64,000 bases of DNA from Brachionus manjavacas (lineage: Eukaryota; Rotifera; Eurotatoria; Ploima; Brachionidae), in contig JAHQIY010000006.1 of NCBI GenBank assembly GCA_019054805.1, forward strand, positions 3,038,001-3,102,000, written 5' to 3'. Under the pieces are notes generated by a model. It saw nothing but the letters and a program-made list of their open reading frames with translations, was not told the origin of the DNA and did not search any database. Positions 41,713 to 55,600 of this stretch are shown here, piece after piece. Position 1 is the first letter of the stretch, and each line of letters begins with the position of its first letter. Made by a program: the position numbers and the translations under genes.

Positions 41713-44357
41713 ATGAAAAATTTTTTACTAATACTAAGTGTATTTTATTATCTGTTTATCTCAGCCAAATTTGCCAAGATTTTAAAAAATTTTAATCAAA
41801 CATCAGACTTTTCGTTAGACTATGTTAAGTCGCTAATACAACAAGATGATGTGGACTATTCGCCCAGCGAAGAAAGACTTTTGAGATACTTGTTTAAATC
41901 TTATAATCCGAACATCATGCCGCGCGTTAATGGCAATGAAAGCTTTAAACTTTATTTTGGACTTGCTCTGGGACAGCTAATAAACGTGGTAAGACTCCGC
42001 TAAAAAATAAATGTAACTTTTTACAAAATAATTTAAGTACGACAAAGAACAAGTGATGAAAACAAATGTCTGGCTTCATATGGTATTTTAATTTTTAATA
42101 CTTGTTCAAAATTGTAAAAAATAAACAAAGAAGATTTAAAATCTGAACTAAAAGAATTATGAATTATAATAGGAAAAAAAAAGAATTATGAATTTATGAA
42201 ATCATTTTGTCTTGTTTTTATTTTGTTCTTTATTTTTAAATGGCGATTCTTGTCTATGAAAATGAGCATCACTTATATCCTTAAATCAAAAATCTTTTTT
42301 TGCAATAGGAGCATTTAGAAAAGATACTTTTACAATTTATTTATTATTTTATTAAAAGTGTTTTGATGTTTAATAGGAAATCTATTGGAGAGCTTTTATC
42401 AAGTTTTTTTAAAGCAGTGTTTAAAAAAACAGAAAATAAATTATTATAAAAGATTTTATGAGAAATTAAAATCAAAGATCAAAAAATCTAATATTGATAT
42501 TGCACTTTTTTACCAAAAATATATTTTTCATCTAGAAAAAGAAGAAAAAAGATTTTTAAAGTAGTTTGTTTTAGAATAATTATTTTTCATTAATTAGATG
42601 TTCTACATTTATATTCACAAAATTTCCACAAAATGCCACTTTTACGCCTCAGTTACTTTTTTTTTCTCATTTTTTTAGAAAAATCAACTAAATATACAAC
42701 TCAATAAAATCACCTATTTTAAACCCAAAGAAAATGAAAAAGTGCATGTAAACAATTAAGAAATTCCAAACATTTATAAAAAATACTATGGATTGTCAAG
42801 GTACAAATTACTTAAAAAAAAATTAAAGTTTTTCATGTTTGCAATAATAACTTTAATTTTTTTTTAAGTAATTTGCTCGGTAAAAATAAATAAATGAATT
42901 TTAAAAAAATAATTTAAAGTTTTTCATGTTTGCAATAATAACTTTAAATTATTTTTTTTTTGGAGCTGAAAAAAAATTTGAAACATCGCACTTTTTCAAT
43001 GTTATTTCAACATTGGATACATTGAGTAATTCAAACACAAAAAATTAAACCATCTTTTTTTCAAATTTTTCCTATTTTAAAAATTTTTTGATTATTTTTT
43101 TTGTTATGTTCTAAATTCTCTAGACAAACTGTACAAGCTTATTTCGCAACATTTTCTAATATAATTTAAGTTTTGATTTTCGATTTGGCTCATTCAGAAT
43201 TCACATTTTTTAATTTTTTTTTGTTTTTATTTTAATATATAAATATAATAATAAATAAATGCGGCCATCTATTGATTCAAATGATCAAAATTTAAAGTTA
43301 ACACATTAAATTTAGGATTTCAGCTTAAAATAAAAATAAGGTAATATATCTGCAATCAAAGTTACACTTATTTTCTAAAATAAAATTATTTTTATCTTTT
43401 AAAAAGTTCTAGGTCGGAAAAAAATAATTGCTGCAATACAAGTCATATTTTTTATAAAAATATTTATATAAAAAACATTATTAATTTTTAAGTGGTGGAA
43501 TGATCCTTATCTGCAATGGGGACATTTGCCAGAATTCGATCATATAATATCAATACGTGTACCTTACAAACAAGTTTGGACACCTGATATAATTTTATTC
43601 AATAAGTATCTTTGATTTAAAATAATGTTCAGAAAGTTAAATTAAAAAATTTTAATAGTGCTCATGGAAAGTATGAAGTGAGCTACAAAAGCAATGTGGT
43701 TTTATATCAACAAGGTGGTGTTTTGTGGATTCCACCGGCTATTTACAAATCTTCTTGCAAAATTGATGTCAAATATTTTCCTTTTGATCAACAGGTAAAT
43801 TTTGTGTCAAAAAAATTAGGTTTAATTTAAAATTTAAGATTTGCGAAATGATTTTCGGTTCGTGGGTTTACGATTCAAATGAACTTGTATTTGATTATTT
43901 TGAGAATATGCATCACGCTGATTTGAATGATTATGTTCCATCGGGAACTTGGGATTTAATTGAAGTTCCTGCTTTGATTGAATATTATAATCACACAACT
44001 ACCAAAAAAATGAAGACTTTAATGGTTTATAAGATAAAAATGAGACGAAAAAGTTTATTTTATATTGTAAACATCATAATACCAACTTTTCTGATAAGTT
44101 TTTTGTCAGTTTGTGTTTTTTATTTGCCAACCGATGATGGAGAGAAAATAACACTTTCTCTTGGCATGTTATTCGCTTTAGGTATGTTAACATATTTTGA
44201 ATTATTATGTATCTGAAGATTACTTCTGATGATATAAGCATTTATATTAATTTCCGGCCAATAATTATAAAGTGAATCTAAATGATAACCTCTAACAATT
44301 TAAGCAAAGAATAATTATTTTCTTTTTGTAATTTTAAAATTTAAAATTAAATATTGG

Positions 44358-44389
<32 letters not shown>

Positions 44390-46693
44390 TATTTCAGTGA
44401 ACGCCTTTAAGGCGATGTTAAAAAATATTAAAAAAGAAAAAATGAGATAAACAGTTTTAAAGAGATTAAAGACAAATATTATATTTAATAATGATAACCT
44501 GAAAATTAAAAAAAAATGGGGATTAAAAAAAATTCTAAAATTATTACTTTAATTTATTTTCCAAATGTTTTACTTGAATTTGTAATTACAAAATATATTA
44601 TAGAAATAAAATTCTTTAATTAAACTTAGTTATATAAATAAATAAATTCTACAAAAAATAAATCCACTATCAATATAAAAACTCAACCCTCATTTACTCT
44701 CTTTTCCGCAAATTGGCCAAAATCATTGGATTTTAAACCATTTTCTGTAGTAATGTATTCTCTTCATCTATAAGTATTCCACTTTAAGATTATCATCGCC
44801 AGTGTTAGCTTAAAATTGAAAAAATACATTATAAGTTATTTTTAGATATAATTAGAATTAAATGCCAGGAAGCTTGAAAAGTAGCTTAGCCCTTTTTTTG
44901 GGGACAATTTTTTCTTTTAATTGAAAAATACTCATGGGTCATTTTATTTTTCTTCAAATTTTGTTTTAAAATGACTTAAAATCTATAAATTTTTTGAATG
45001 AAAATTAGACTTAAATAATTTTATAATGATCAAATATTTCGAGGTATAAACAATGAGAATATAAAAAAGTTTAAATCTTCTTGTATTTCTGTACTTTTTG
45101 TACTTTTTCTAAATCAAAATCTATTTGGTCCTTTTCTTTTTGTATTTTCTGTAATTTTTGTACTTAATGGCCATTAAAAAAAAAAGATTTTAATTAATCA
45201 ATATTTTAAATATCAATTTTTAAAATTTTAACTAATATTTTTCTTACCTCCACGATACCTGAATCCTCATTTAGTTTTATAATCAACACAATAATCTTTT
45301 ACTATTTTATTTTCAAAATTTTGGAAAAAATGCACTTTTTCTTTTTTTTTGCAAATCGATTTAAGTAAAAGTTACTTAATTAATAAATATTTACGTAAAA
45401 ATTAATTATTAGAATTTTATTATCATTCTACAAAATTTCTCTTGCTCCATCGTTCATTTTAACTATTTTTTTTAGAAAAAATTTTTAGCTTTATTTATTA
45501 AATACCAATTATCTTTAAAGAATTTTTTTCATCCAAATTTTTTTAAAAACCCATGAATCGTCCGAATAGCAAAAGTCTTGTTTAAAAGCTTCACTTTGCA
45601 TTGAATTGTTAGCATTAGAGAATCGTTTGAACATTTTAGAAATTTTTATTTTAATAAAAACTAAAACCATAAAAAATTTATTAGTTAAATTTTAAATAAT
45701 TTAATTTAAGTGGTTTTCTTTCTACTTATTTCCAAAATTATCCCGCCGACAAGTATAGTGGTTCCATTGATCTCAAAATATCTATTATTCACATTCATTA
45801 TGAACATTTTAAGCGTTTTGAATACTTGTATCACAATAAATTTTTACTATAAGCGTTTTAAAATTGAGCAACTACCAAATTGGATCCGGCTAGTAGTGAC
45901 CGACTTCTTGCCTAGAGTGCTTTTTATGAAAAAAAGAAAAAAAAACAAAACCAACAAATATTTGACAAAAGACATAAATTTTGAAAAAGATTGCTTCAAA
46001 TCGATTTCCTCGGAGTTCAGAATAAACAAACCGAATTCACCCATAATTCAAACAAAATTAAACAGTGGATTCCGGACCTACTACGAAGACAATCATGAAT
46101 ATTTCAAAAATGAGTATAGGAGAAAATTCAGCTCTTACCATGATTTATTTTTAGCATCGAGAGAAAGTCTAAATTTAAATACAAAAAGAAATAATTTTAA
46201 GAATTTTAGAAATTCTGCCGAATCCCATGACCAGTCTGATTTGAAGTCAAAAATTAAATCTAATGATCTAAAAAACTTAAATTACTTCGCAAAAAAATGG
46301 ACTAGTTTCGAAAATCAACATGATACAAAAAAATCTCAATCAACAAAAACCATTTACAAAAATACTTATTCATTAGACAATATAAAGCTGACCGATCGTT
46401 TTCTCAAGGTTTGTAAATCAGTAGAGTATATAGCAAATTTAATCAAAGTCCAAGCTGAACTCGATGAAGTAATTGAATAAAATATAGCTTAAAATAGTTA
46501 AATTATTTTTTACTAGATAAAAGAAGATTGGAAATATATTGCAGCTGTATTTGATCGCTTTAATTTAATAATTTTTTTAGTTGTCACCTTCTTGGGAACT
46601 TATCAATTTTTGTTTGACGCACCATATTTGTTCGAAGAAACAAACCAACAAGACTTGATAAAAACTTATTCACTTAATTTACTTAAGCCTTAA
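41713..46693 (+). CDS. Cys-loop ligand-gated ion channel subunit, nicotinic-receptor-like, non-alpha
   Basis: Seven exons (41713-41988, 42038-42082, 43493-43605, 43659-43794, 43839-44181, 45711-46468, 46517-46693) give 615 residues. A signal peptide ([18 protein letters not shown]) leads the extracellular domain, with TNVWLHM (loop D), [12 protein letters not shown] (loop A) and the Cys-loop [16 protein letters not shown]1 ([19 protein letters not shown]), M2 ([20 protein letters not shown]) and M3 follow. A 190-residue basic intracellular loop ends at M4 ([18 protein letters not shown]). GEK before M2 predicts cation selectivity. Loop C ([12 protein letters not shown]) lacks the vicinal cysteines of alpha subunits. 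M2 has Phe at the 9' gate position, where Leu is usual, and Lys at 20'. Introns 2 and 5 exceed 1.4 kb. Confidence 0.9.
42804..42958. repeat. Twin hairpins with identical loop and different stems
   Basis: Hairpin 1 has perfect 27-bp arms (42804-42830 and 42849-42875). Hairpin 2 has perfect 19-bp arms (42903-42921 and 42940-42958). Both loops are TTTCATGTTTGCAATAAT and the inner stem TAAAGTT/AACTTTA is shared, while outer stem sequences differ yet remain fully complementary. They lie in the second intron of the Cys-loop receptor gene and are therefore transcribed with it. Candidate paired small-RNA precursors or short foldback elements. Confidence 0.7.
44360..44390. repeat. (TTA)n microsatellite
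   Basis: About ten uninterrupted ATT/TTA triplets in the fifth intron of the receptor gene, followed by ATTTCAGTGAACGCCTTTAA. A shorter run of the same triplet lies in a KYAT intron near 60285. Confidence 0.85.
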
Positions 46694-49600
46694 CTGCATC
46701 AGAAAAACAATATTTTTTTAAAATAAAATTTCTAATTTTTTTTGCCAAAAATTTTAATTTTTAATTATTTTTCAACAGTTGAAAATTTGAGAATTTAAAT
46801 TACGCATTTGAAAGGAATTCAATCAATTATTTAGTTTCCATTTTTTTGTTTTAAATAGTTTTTTTTACATTTAAAAAATTCATCTGAAGACTTGAATCTA
46901 AAGAATGTTTTTTTTTAGTATAAAAAAAATAATAAATTATTTCATTTTTTGATTTTAATTTTTTTACAAAGGAAATATTTGAAAATAAAATAATTATGCA
47001 AGAACTTAATGCACACATAATCAGTTTATTTTAATAGACAAATTTTAATAAACATGAAAGAAATTTAAAAATTTTAACAGCATCCTATCAAATGTAGCAC
47101 TAAAATTTTGGTAAGCAATTTATAAGTAATTATTAATAGATTAAAGTTTTTTATAAAAATAAATTATTTAATTATATAAACGAAATTTAATTTGTTATTT
47201 AAGTTAGTAATATTTAATATGTTGAACATTCTTAAATTAATTGTTCCAAGTTTAAACGAGTTTTAAATTTAAATGTTTGATTTAATTTTGAGGAATTAGA
47301 GCTAGATAAGCAAAATTTAGTCTCGAAAATTGCATGTACTTCATAAAATTTTTCTATCTTTTAGTACTTTTTAAAGAATCCCTAAAAAAATCTCAAAAAT
47401 AATCTGCTTCAAACTTAATTCTCAGGTAATTAAGTCTGCTATATTAATATAACAATAGTCTTTGAACAAATGTTCAAAGACTATTGTTATATTAAAATAT
47501 TTTAAAATAACAATCCTAGGAAACACCTGACTAATTTTAGTAATAAAAGCACTTGAATTAATAATAAAAGATAAAAATTTATTTAAAATAAGTAATTTTT
47601 TTAAGAAATAAAATTAAAAAAAAAGAACAAAAAAGGAAATTACAAAATATTGTTATCAAAAATAGTCATATTTTTTCAAATATAAAATCGGTTAAATTCA
47701 AAAATAATTAAGAATATTTTTTGGGCTTAAGTATAATTTACATAATTTTGTTAACAAATTTTAGGAAATATTTGGTTTTAAGATACTTGACTGATATTCA
47801 AATTTGTAAAAATTTTATCATTTTTCTTAAACTCAATTATCAAAATCGAAAAAAACAATTTTGCTATTTTTATCTCACGTGAATTTTTTCTAAAGCAAAA
47901 TTTTTAATCAAATAATAATTCGAATTGTGTTTTTTCTAGGCAACCATTTTAAGGATTAGTCTAAAATTGAGCTCAAACAGCAGTTGAAAAAATTACAAAA
48001 TATCAAAATGCTATCCTATGAATATTTTTTTTAATAAATAGATGATTGATTTGAAATCATTAGCAGACAAGAATTCAAAGCTAATAAGCTCAAAATAATT
48101 CAGAACAAAATATCATTTAGTGAATAAATGGGCCTTATTATCCGACAATGTATTCGCTTAATGATAATGATTTCTGGTTTACGATTCATAAAATTTGAAG
48201 GAAGTCAATTTTTATAATTATGTACAAAATTAAACAAAATTTCACTTATTATATCCCTTTGAAATTTAAATTCAAGTAAGCTGTTTGCTTATCATGATGT
48301 TCCTTAAAAATAAAAAACCTTGTAAAATCGATTCCATTAAATTGCAACAGGAGATTGATGAATTTCTGTAAATTTCATAAACATGTGATCTTAAGTCATT
48401 TTTTTAATATAAAAAAGACCTGATATTTTTATTTATTCTATTTAATCTAAAGCCTCATGGGCAGAATAATTTTTAGAAAGTAGAAAATAAAAAAAAATAT
48501 AAAATGTTGAAATACAATTATCTCGATTTAATGAGAAAAAAAATTGGCGACAAGAAAAAGTTAAGCTATATTAAAAGGTTCCTAGAATTATTTATTAAAA
48601 AAGGGGGATTAGAAATAATTTTTTTTGGAATTTTGAGGAAAGCTTTCAATAATTTATTGATAAAATTTGTAAATTCATAAAATAAATTTTTAAAATCTAG
48701 TTAACATTAACTTTGGAAATTTTTCAAATCTTCAAAATTTGCCGATTCTAGAAATATTGCCCAGAAATTTTGAGATATAATAAAAATTAAAAAAAAAAAT
48801 AATTTATTTTATTTTTTACACAAAACTTTCTAATTATAATTGATCTTTTATCGATTGAAAAATTAATTATCTAATAGAAATCGAAAATAGTTTCAAGAAA
48901 TTTAAGAGATCTTAGAAAGAGGAAAGTTTCATTTAGCATCTTGGAATTGAAATTTTTAAAATATGGTTGCATGAAAATTAATTAATTAACTAACACAAAA
49001 ATAATTAATTAATAATTACCTAAAATTAGTTGACTGTAATATAAATTAATTCAATTATTACTAATAATTTGATTATCTAAAGAGGAACAAACACGAGGGA
49101 GGGCGAGAAAAAAATTGAATGCTTCTACTAGTCAACATAAAATAATCAAAAAACCACAGTTTTTAAATTCTATTCAAAAAATTTCTCGAGTTTCATTCCA
49201 ACAAAAACTAAGATGCGTAGTATTTTATTTTTGATTTTTCATTCAGTTAAGAAAAAAATCAAATAATATGCTTTGCAGATAATCAAGAACCAATTTTGAA
49301 TTTAAAAAATTGACATACATTAAGCCGATGATTTTTTAGTTTAAATTTTTTCAAATTAAGTGAGAGATTAGAGCAAAATCTTGCTTTGGATCAATTTAGA
49401 TAACCATCTCTAGTTTTAAAAAATAAAATAAAATTAAAGACAAACACTTTATTAAGATTGCATTGAATATTTTTTTTTTATTTTTAGATGAATAATCTAC
49501 GCAATTCTCTAAAATTTTAGTAAAATTATTTATTTACAATTAGCTCATCTGCTCGTCGAGGTGGTATGTTGAATACCTCAAGCAGTTTCTGAAATTTCTA

Positions 49601-50151
49601 GAATTCTTATTTATTCAAGAGATTTTTGCGCGGATAAAACCCAGGTTAAATTTATGCTAATAAAAAGAATTTAGCTGAATTTTTTATTCTATAGGAAGTT
49701 GGACCCCGTTAATTCGGAATAAATTATTTTGACAATTGTAAACAAAACGCTTCTCGGTATCTCTTCAACAAAGGCATTTTATTCCAAATTATAATTTAAA
49801 AAAAATCTAAAATTTATTATAATTTTTAAATGGTAAAAATTCAAACATAATGTGAAGACAGCTGTAAATTTTAAATCAATATTTCGACAATAGGATGTTA
49901 AGAAGATCTTTTTTGACCATTCGAGTCAATGCGTGTCATGTCAAGCTAAACTTTTTGTCTCAACTAGAATTACTATTAACCTCTAGCCATAATCCAAAAA
50001 TAAATATCACTTATTAAATACTTTATTTATTCATATTAAGTCTAATAGAAAATATCTCTATAAATTGATCTTAAGAAAAGCTAAAAATTATCTTCTAACC
50101 AAATTTAGATTCAAAAATTTATCCTACCAACCATTCATATCATTCCGCAAG
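46694..50151. other. Long intergenic stretch with a hairpin palindrome
   Basis: About 3.4 kb without a recognisable gene, RNA or transposon end, apart from the palindrome at 47444-47495. It is uniformly AT-rich. Patches near 49080-49140 and 49540-49760 are slightly less AT-rich but have no convincing frame. Confidence 0.5.
47444..47495. repeat. 52-nt near-perfect palindrome
   Basis: Arms 47444-47468 and 47471-47495 are exact 25-bp reverse complements separated by just two bases (core AGTCTTTGAACA/TGTTCAAAGACT). Such a sequence would extrude as a cruciform or form a long hairpin if transcribed. Confidence 0.85.
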
Positions 50152-52428
50152 ATGTCTCTTCTGGAACTCGTCAATGCCAAAAAAATCAATGAACAATATC
50201 AAAAGCCGACTGAATTTAGGGAAAAGACAATTTCGTATGGCACAGCTGGTTTCAGAACCAAGTAAAATATTCAAATGAGTTTGGCAGAAATTTTATTTTC
50301 ATTTTTTATTAAAAAGAGCCGATGAGCTCGATTGGGTTATGTATCGGATGGGACTTTTGGCGTGTCTGAGATCAATATCCCAAAAGTGCCAGTATATCGG
50401 ATGCATGATCACCGCTTCACACAACCCCGAGGAAGACAACGGGTGCAAGCTAGTCGATCCTATGGGAGATATGCTACACGAATCATGGGAGTCTTTTGCG
50501 ACTCGCTTGGTTAATTCAAAGTAATTTAAAAAATTCTAATCATTACTAAATTTTAACTAATTTGTCATCAAGCAACTTGCAAGAGACATTGAAGAGTTTG
50601 TGTGAAAACGAGTTGAAAGAATGTATGGAGGAATTCGAAAATGAGCAGAAAGCAAATAGACTGGGTCGCGTACAAAGACCAAACATTGTAGCCGCTTATG
50701 ACACGCGTCCAAGTAGTGAAGCGCTTTTTAAAGCATTTAAAACTGGTCTTGAAGCTCTTGACGGTGTTTTGATCAACTACGGTCTAATGACTACGCCACA
50801 ATTACACTACATGGTCAGATGTTTGAATACAAACAGCAGCTATGGCGAGCCCAATGAAGACGGCTATTTTGACAAATTGACTTCTGCTTTTTTTCAAATT
50901 TGGTCTATGGTAATTAAAGGATCTAAGTCTAAAAAATTTTTAAATTTTTTATTTTATTAAAGATAGAATTTAATAACAATGGAAAATACGAGAATGATTT
51001 ATATGTTGACGGATCGAACGGAATTGGTGCAGATAAAATTAAAAAATTGTCCCGATTGATATCTACCGTGTCGTTCAATGACAAGCCATCAAATGGTTCA
51101 TCTCAGCCAGTTTTGAGCATTCATGTTTTTAACGACGGAAAACAGCCTTCAGACAAGCTTAATCATTTGGTAATTTAGAAATAAATTTTCTTCCAATTTT
51201 CCCTTAGGACACGAATAAAATTAAAATCTAAACAATTTAAATATGAGAGAATTTATCAAATTTAAAATCATAAATTAAATTAGTCTTTCAAGCATAGTTT
51301 TTATTCTAGTGTGGAGCAGATTTTGTAAAAGTCCAGCAGAAACCTCCGAACAATTTACCTGAATCAAGTGATGCCAAATCGAGAAAATACTGTTCATTTG
51401 ATGGTGATGCAGATCGAATAGTTTATTACTATTTAGATAAGAGTGAAAAAAGTCAGTTCTATCTCTTGGATGGAGATAAAATTTCAACTTTAGTAAGCAA
51501 TAACCAAAGTTTAAATAAATAAAATTTAATGTGTTTATTTGTTCAGGTTGCTACTCATTTTAGAGAATTACTAGAAGGTGCCGAACTAAATGATAAAATA
51601 AATCTTTGCATTGTTCAAACTGCATATGCCAATGGTAGCTCGACACATTTCATTGAAAATATTATGGTAAATTTTGTCAGCCAAGTTCTCACGTAGATAA
51701 ATTGGAACTCATTTTTTTAAAGAAAATAAAAGCAAGCTGTGTTCCAACTGGAGTCAAGCATTTGCATCATGAAGCCCAAAAATTCGACATTGGTGTCTAT
51801 TTCGAGGCAAACGGACACGGAACTGTTAGTTTCTAGGATTAATTCATTTTTGCCTTAGCAATTAACTAAATATTTTTAGATCTTATTAAGTCAAAAAGCT
51901 GAGAGTTTAATTGAAGAAAAATATGCTGATTTAATGAAAAAATCTGAAGAGCTTGACGAATCTGTTTTGTTCAAAGACTGGATAAAAAATGATCGGGCCA
52001 GATATTCTTTGTACATTCTAAAGCACCTGAAAGACTGCATAAATCAAACAGTGGGTGATGCCATCACCGATCTTCTGGTGGTAGAGCTTATATTGGCAAT
52101 GAAACAAATGAGCATTGCTGATTGGAACCAAATGTACACTGATCTTCCAAGCAGGCAATTGAAAGTAAAAATAAAGGATAGAAATGTGATCAAGACTTAT
52201 GATGCCGAGAGACGGGTGTCACAGCCGGCTGAATTACAAGAAAAAATCGATGATTTGGTCAAGTCGAACGAGGCCATGATGGCGCGCTCGTTCGTTCGAC
52301 CGTCAGGCACTGAAGATGTTGTTCGAGTATATGCAGAGGCAGATACTCAAGAATTAACTGATAAATTGGCTAAACAAGTTTGCCAACTGGTCTACGACCT
52401 TGCTGGTGGAGTCGGTCAAAGACCCTAA
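50152..52428 (+). CDS. PGM3: Phosphoacetylglucosamine mutase
   Basis: Eight exons joined in frame from ATG 50152 give 603 residues, somewhat longer than the approximately 540 usual for PGM3. [11 protein letters not shown] is the N-terminal substrate loop, [12 protein letters not shown] carries the catalytic phosphoserine, [13 protein letters not shown] is the magnesium-binding loop, YFEANGHGT is the sugar-binding loop, and [19 protein letters not shown] binds the substrate phosphate. The [11 protein letters not shown] form distinguishes PGM3 from glucose phosphomutases. The enzyme interconverts GlcNAc-6-P and GlcNAc-1-P for UDP-GlcNAc and hence chitin and N-glycan synthesis. The extra length lies mainly in insertions after the active-site domain ([17 protein letters not shown]) and in the [11 protein letters not shown] region. 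Confidence 0.95.
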
Positions 52429-52670
52429 ATTTGCTCAAACATTTTTTTTTATTATTAACTAAAGATATCTTATTTGTCAGCCGCGTTTATTTAACAATGA
52501 TATAATCATGATAATAAAATGTATTTTTATTTTTTTTTTTATTTGATTCATAATTTTGGGATTTAAAACTCAATACTTAATTTTGCTGATTTTGCTTAAA
52601 AATCTAATTTATTTATTTTTTAAAAAGCTAAGATTAAAATTTTATTTTAAAAAAAAGATAATTGAAAAAA

Positions 52671-55600
52671 ATGTCTGAAGTCGTGAACAAAAATTTGACC
52701 GAGAGTAAAGAGTCCCATTTGAATGGGAAAAAAAATGGAAAATTGAATGATTCGGATTATTGTAATAATAACAATATTGTTGTCAAGGCGCATGATAGCA
52801 CCAACAATCATAAAGTCAGATGTAAGTTTTGTTTAAAATTGAGAAATCCAAAATTATGCAATATGTTGCTATTTAGCAATCACATCTAGTATGAATGAAT
52901 TTTTTTCTATTGAAAAACAGAAAAAGTTATTTTCTCAACTTTCATTATTTTTTTTTTAATTTCAAACTTTGATTCGGAATGAAACCATAAATTTTATTGT
53001 GATCAAAATTTTTCTGAACTAAAAATTTTTTTTTTTTTGAAAAGGATCACATTTTTTAAAATGATTTTTGTTAATCTTGACTTAAGATAAGAAAGGATCA
53101 GCCCAAGGAAATATATGTTTAGAATAAATTCCGATCTAATTACTTTTTTTGAAAACTAAGACAATAAAAATAATTACAATGAAAATATTTAGACCCTTTT
53201 TTACCTCGGATTAATGAAGCGCTAAAATTGTTTTTTAATTTGAAAATTTGTATTTTTAGTTTCATGTGATTTTGAAGAAGAATCTGACGATAGTGACATG
53301 ACCAATAAATCTAATGAAAACATTCAATCGCGCTCAAAATCTGAAGAGCTCGACGTGATTAATAATTTAGATTCCACTGAATCAACTGGTTCTCAAAAAA
53401 ATGGGGGTCTCAAGCAGACTTACAGTGAAGCGATGATGAATTCCCAGTTGCTAAATTCATTGCCAAAATACATTTTTCAATCGAACCATGCCAGATTGAC
53501 GAGCGTCACTCCATTCATTAATGAAATAAAAGAGCAAAATAATTTGGACGGCTCCAGTGCCAATTTGCAAAAATCTAGTGATGAAGTTTCCGAATACCCC
53601 ATTGAGATAATTGAGAATCAAAAACATGCCATCGAAAGACACATGAGCATAAAGTATTTTTTTTTGCTTTTAAAATCAATTTTAAGTTTTGCTTTTTTAA
53701 ACCCTATAAAATCCTGTTTTTTTACTATCTTTCTAACAAGTTTTTTTTTTAATTTAAAAAGATCCGAGTTTAATGAGTAAGTAGTAATTACTAACCTTTT
53801 CCATTAATCCTTAACTTAATATAGTTATGCTTTTACTTTGTATCGTTTAAGTAAATATGTAATCCTATTTAAGATTACCAATGTAATATGCTATCTTGTA
53901 AAAAAAATTTTTTTTAAATGTTTTGGTCAATCTAATCTTGTCAGTTGTTTTTGTTTTTTTATTATTTTTTTAAATTTATGTTGGATTTGATGACCAAAAT
54001 GTAACATGCTAATAAAATTGTAGCAAACAACTGATAATTTAAAAAGATATCAGCTTTTTGTTGTTACACGAGCATTTTTATTATTAAAATTATTAAATGA
54101 GAAATTTTTTTAAAAAACTTAAGACAAAAAAATTTCACTTTTTTGAAAAATGCTAAAAAATTATTTAGAAAGATAGTGACATTTTAAAATAACACCAGAC
54201 TCGTCAAGTTGTAACCTAGATGAAAACACAGTAATAAAAATTTTTTAGGGCAATATATTTTCCTTAGAATGTTTTCAATAATATTTAGCTTCAGTATTAA
54301 AATATTGAATTTAATAATAAATTTATTCAAATTAAATTTAATTTTTTGCGAATTTTAAATAATATTTGTAAAATATTTTGTAAAATAGCCTTTTTGTAAA
54401 AAAGATTTTATTTTGATATCATCTATTTAAACAAGTAGTCTTAGTAAAAAGTATCAAATAAATTTTTTTTAAAGGTTTGTTAAGATGCTAAGCATAAAGT
54501 CTTCTTTCGATTTTATTTTTTTCTTATGATTTATTTTCTATAGTATCTGAAATATGTGATCTTTGCATATTCTCTTTGTAATAGTATCCAATTTTTTTAA
54601 TTAAACCACTCTTATACTCAACTTAAAAATTTAATAATAAAAATTGCTCTAAAAAACTTCGCTTTTTTAAAAAGCTAACATTTATTTTAATACAAAAATA
54701 AAGTTATTATCTATTAAAATTTAGAAATGACGCCGAGCATGCTAAGAGTGAATTTATTGAGCCTGAAAGTGCCGAACTAGAACATGAAGTCAACTACAAC
54801 CGAATTTTGATTAACGAGGATGCTGAAGTTTGTGAATCTTAAAATTAAAAAAAAAAAGACTTAAAAAAAGAAAAAATTTTCAAGGGAGCTGAGATCGAAG
54901 ATTTGGAATTTTGCTCACAACTCCTGGTAAAAGCAATGATCATGAGAGAAAAGTACATGATGCTTAGTCAACAGTCTTACCCGTTTACAACTGCAAAATA
55001 CTTGAACAAAGTATTTTTGGATGACCAAAATTTGGACAGACGAAACTCTATATTTTCAGCAGAACAAAGTGAACAAGAATTTTTCGAAAAAAATGATGGT
55101 TAGTATTTTGAAAAAATTTAGCCTCAATTTAGCGGCCAGCTTTATAAAATAATCTTTAATTATGCAGCCCATTATACTTCTTTTTTTAATCTTTGAAGAT
55201 TTAAAGCTAAATAAAAAAGATAAGCAAATTGTGGAAGATGAGAATTTATATAATCAGCTTTGGGAGACAAAAAAAGCAGCTGATAGTAAGTCATTAACAA
55301 AATGAATCACTTCACTAAGAATGAAACTAAAAAAATCTTAACCATTTTAAAAATAAAACTAATGTTTCTTTACACCTTGTTCTACGTGTGTTAAATTTAA
55401 TACCACCCTTGATGTAAAAATAAAATCCTTTTGCACTCACTCATCTAATCTTTCGGTGTTTTCTTGAAGAATTATTTACATGCTTTTTGATTGAAATATT
55501 TGGCTTATTAAATTTTTGGCAAATGATTAAATTTTAGAATATTTTTGCACAAATACTTAAATTGAATTCAAATTTTATTTTTTAATGAATAGACCATCCC

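Noticed and set aside
44391-44450. Possible alternative receptor exon after ATTTCAG at 44396
   Set aside because: The frame ends within about 20 codons with low-complexity Lys/Asn, and the join from 44181 to 45711 already restores the M2-M3 sequence exactly.
49540-49760. Less AT-rich patch upstream of PGM3 as a possible 5' exon
   Set aside because: No in-frame connection to the PGM3 start and no extended coding frame.
54903-55103. Separate small protein-coding gene
   Set aside because: It is an exon of the AMP deaminase gene (54885-55098), shown by frame continuity and conserved [13 protein letters not shown].
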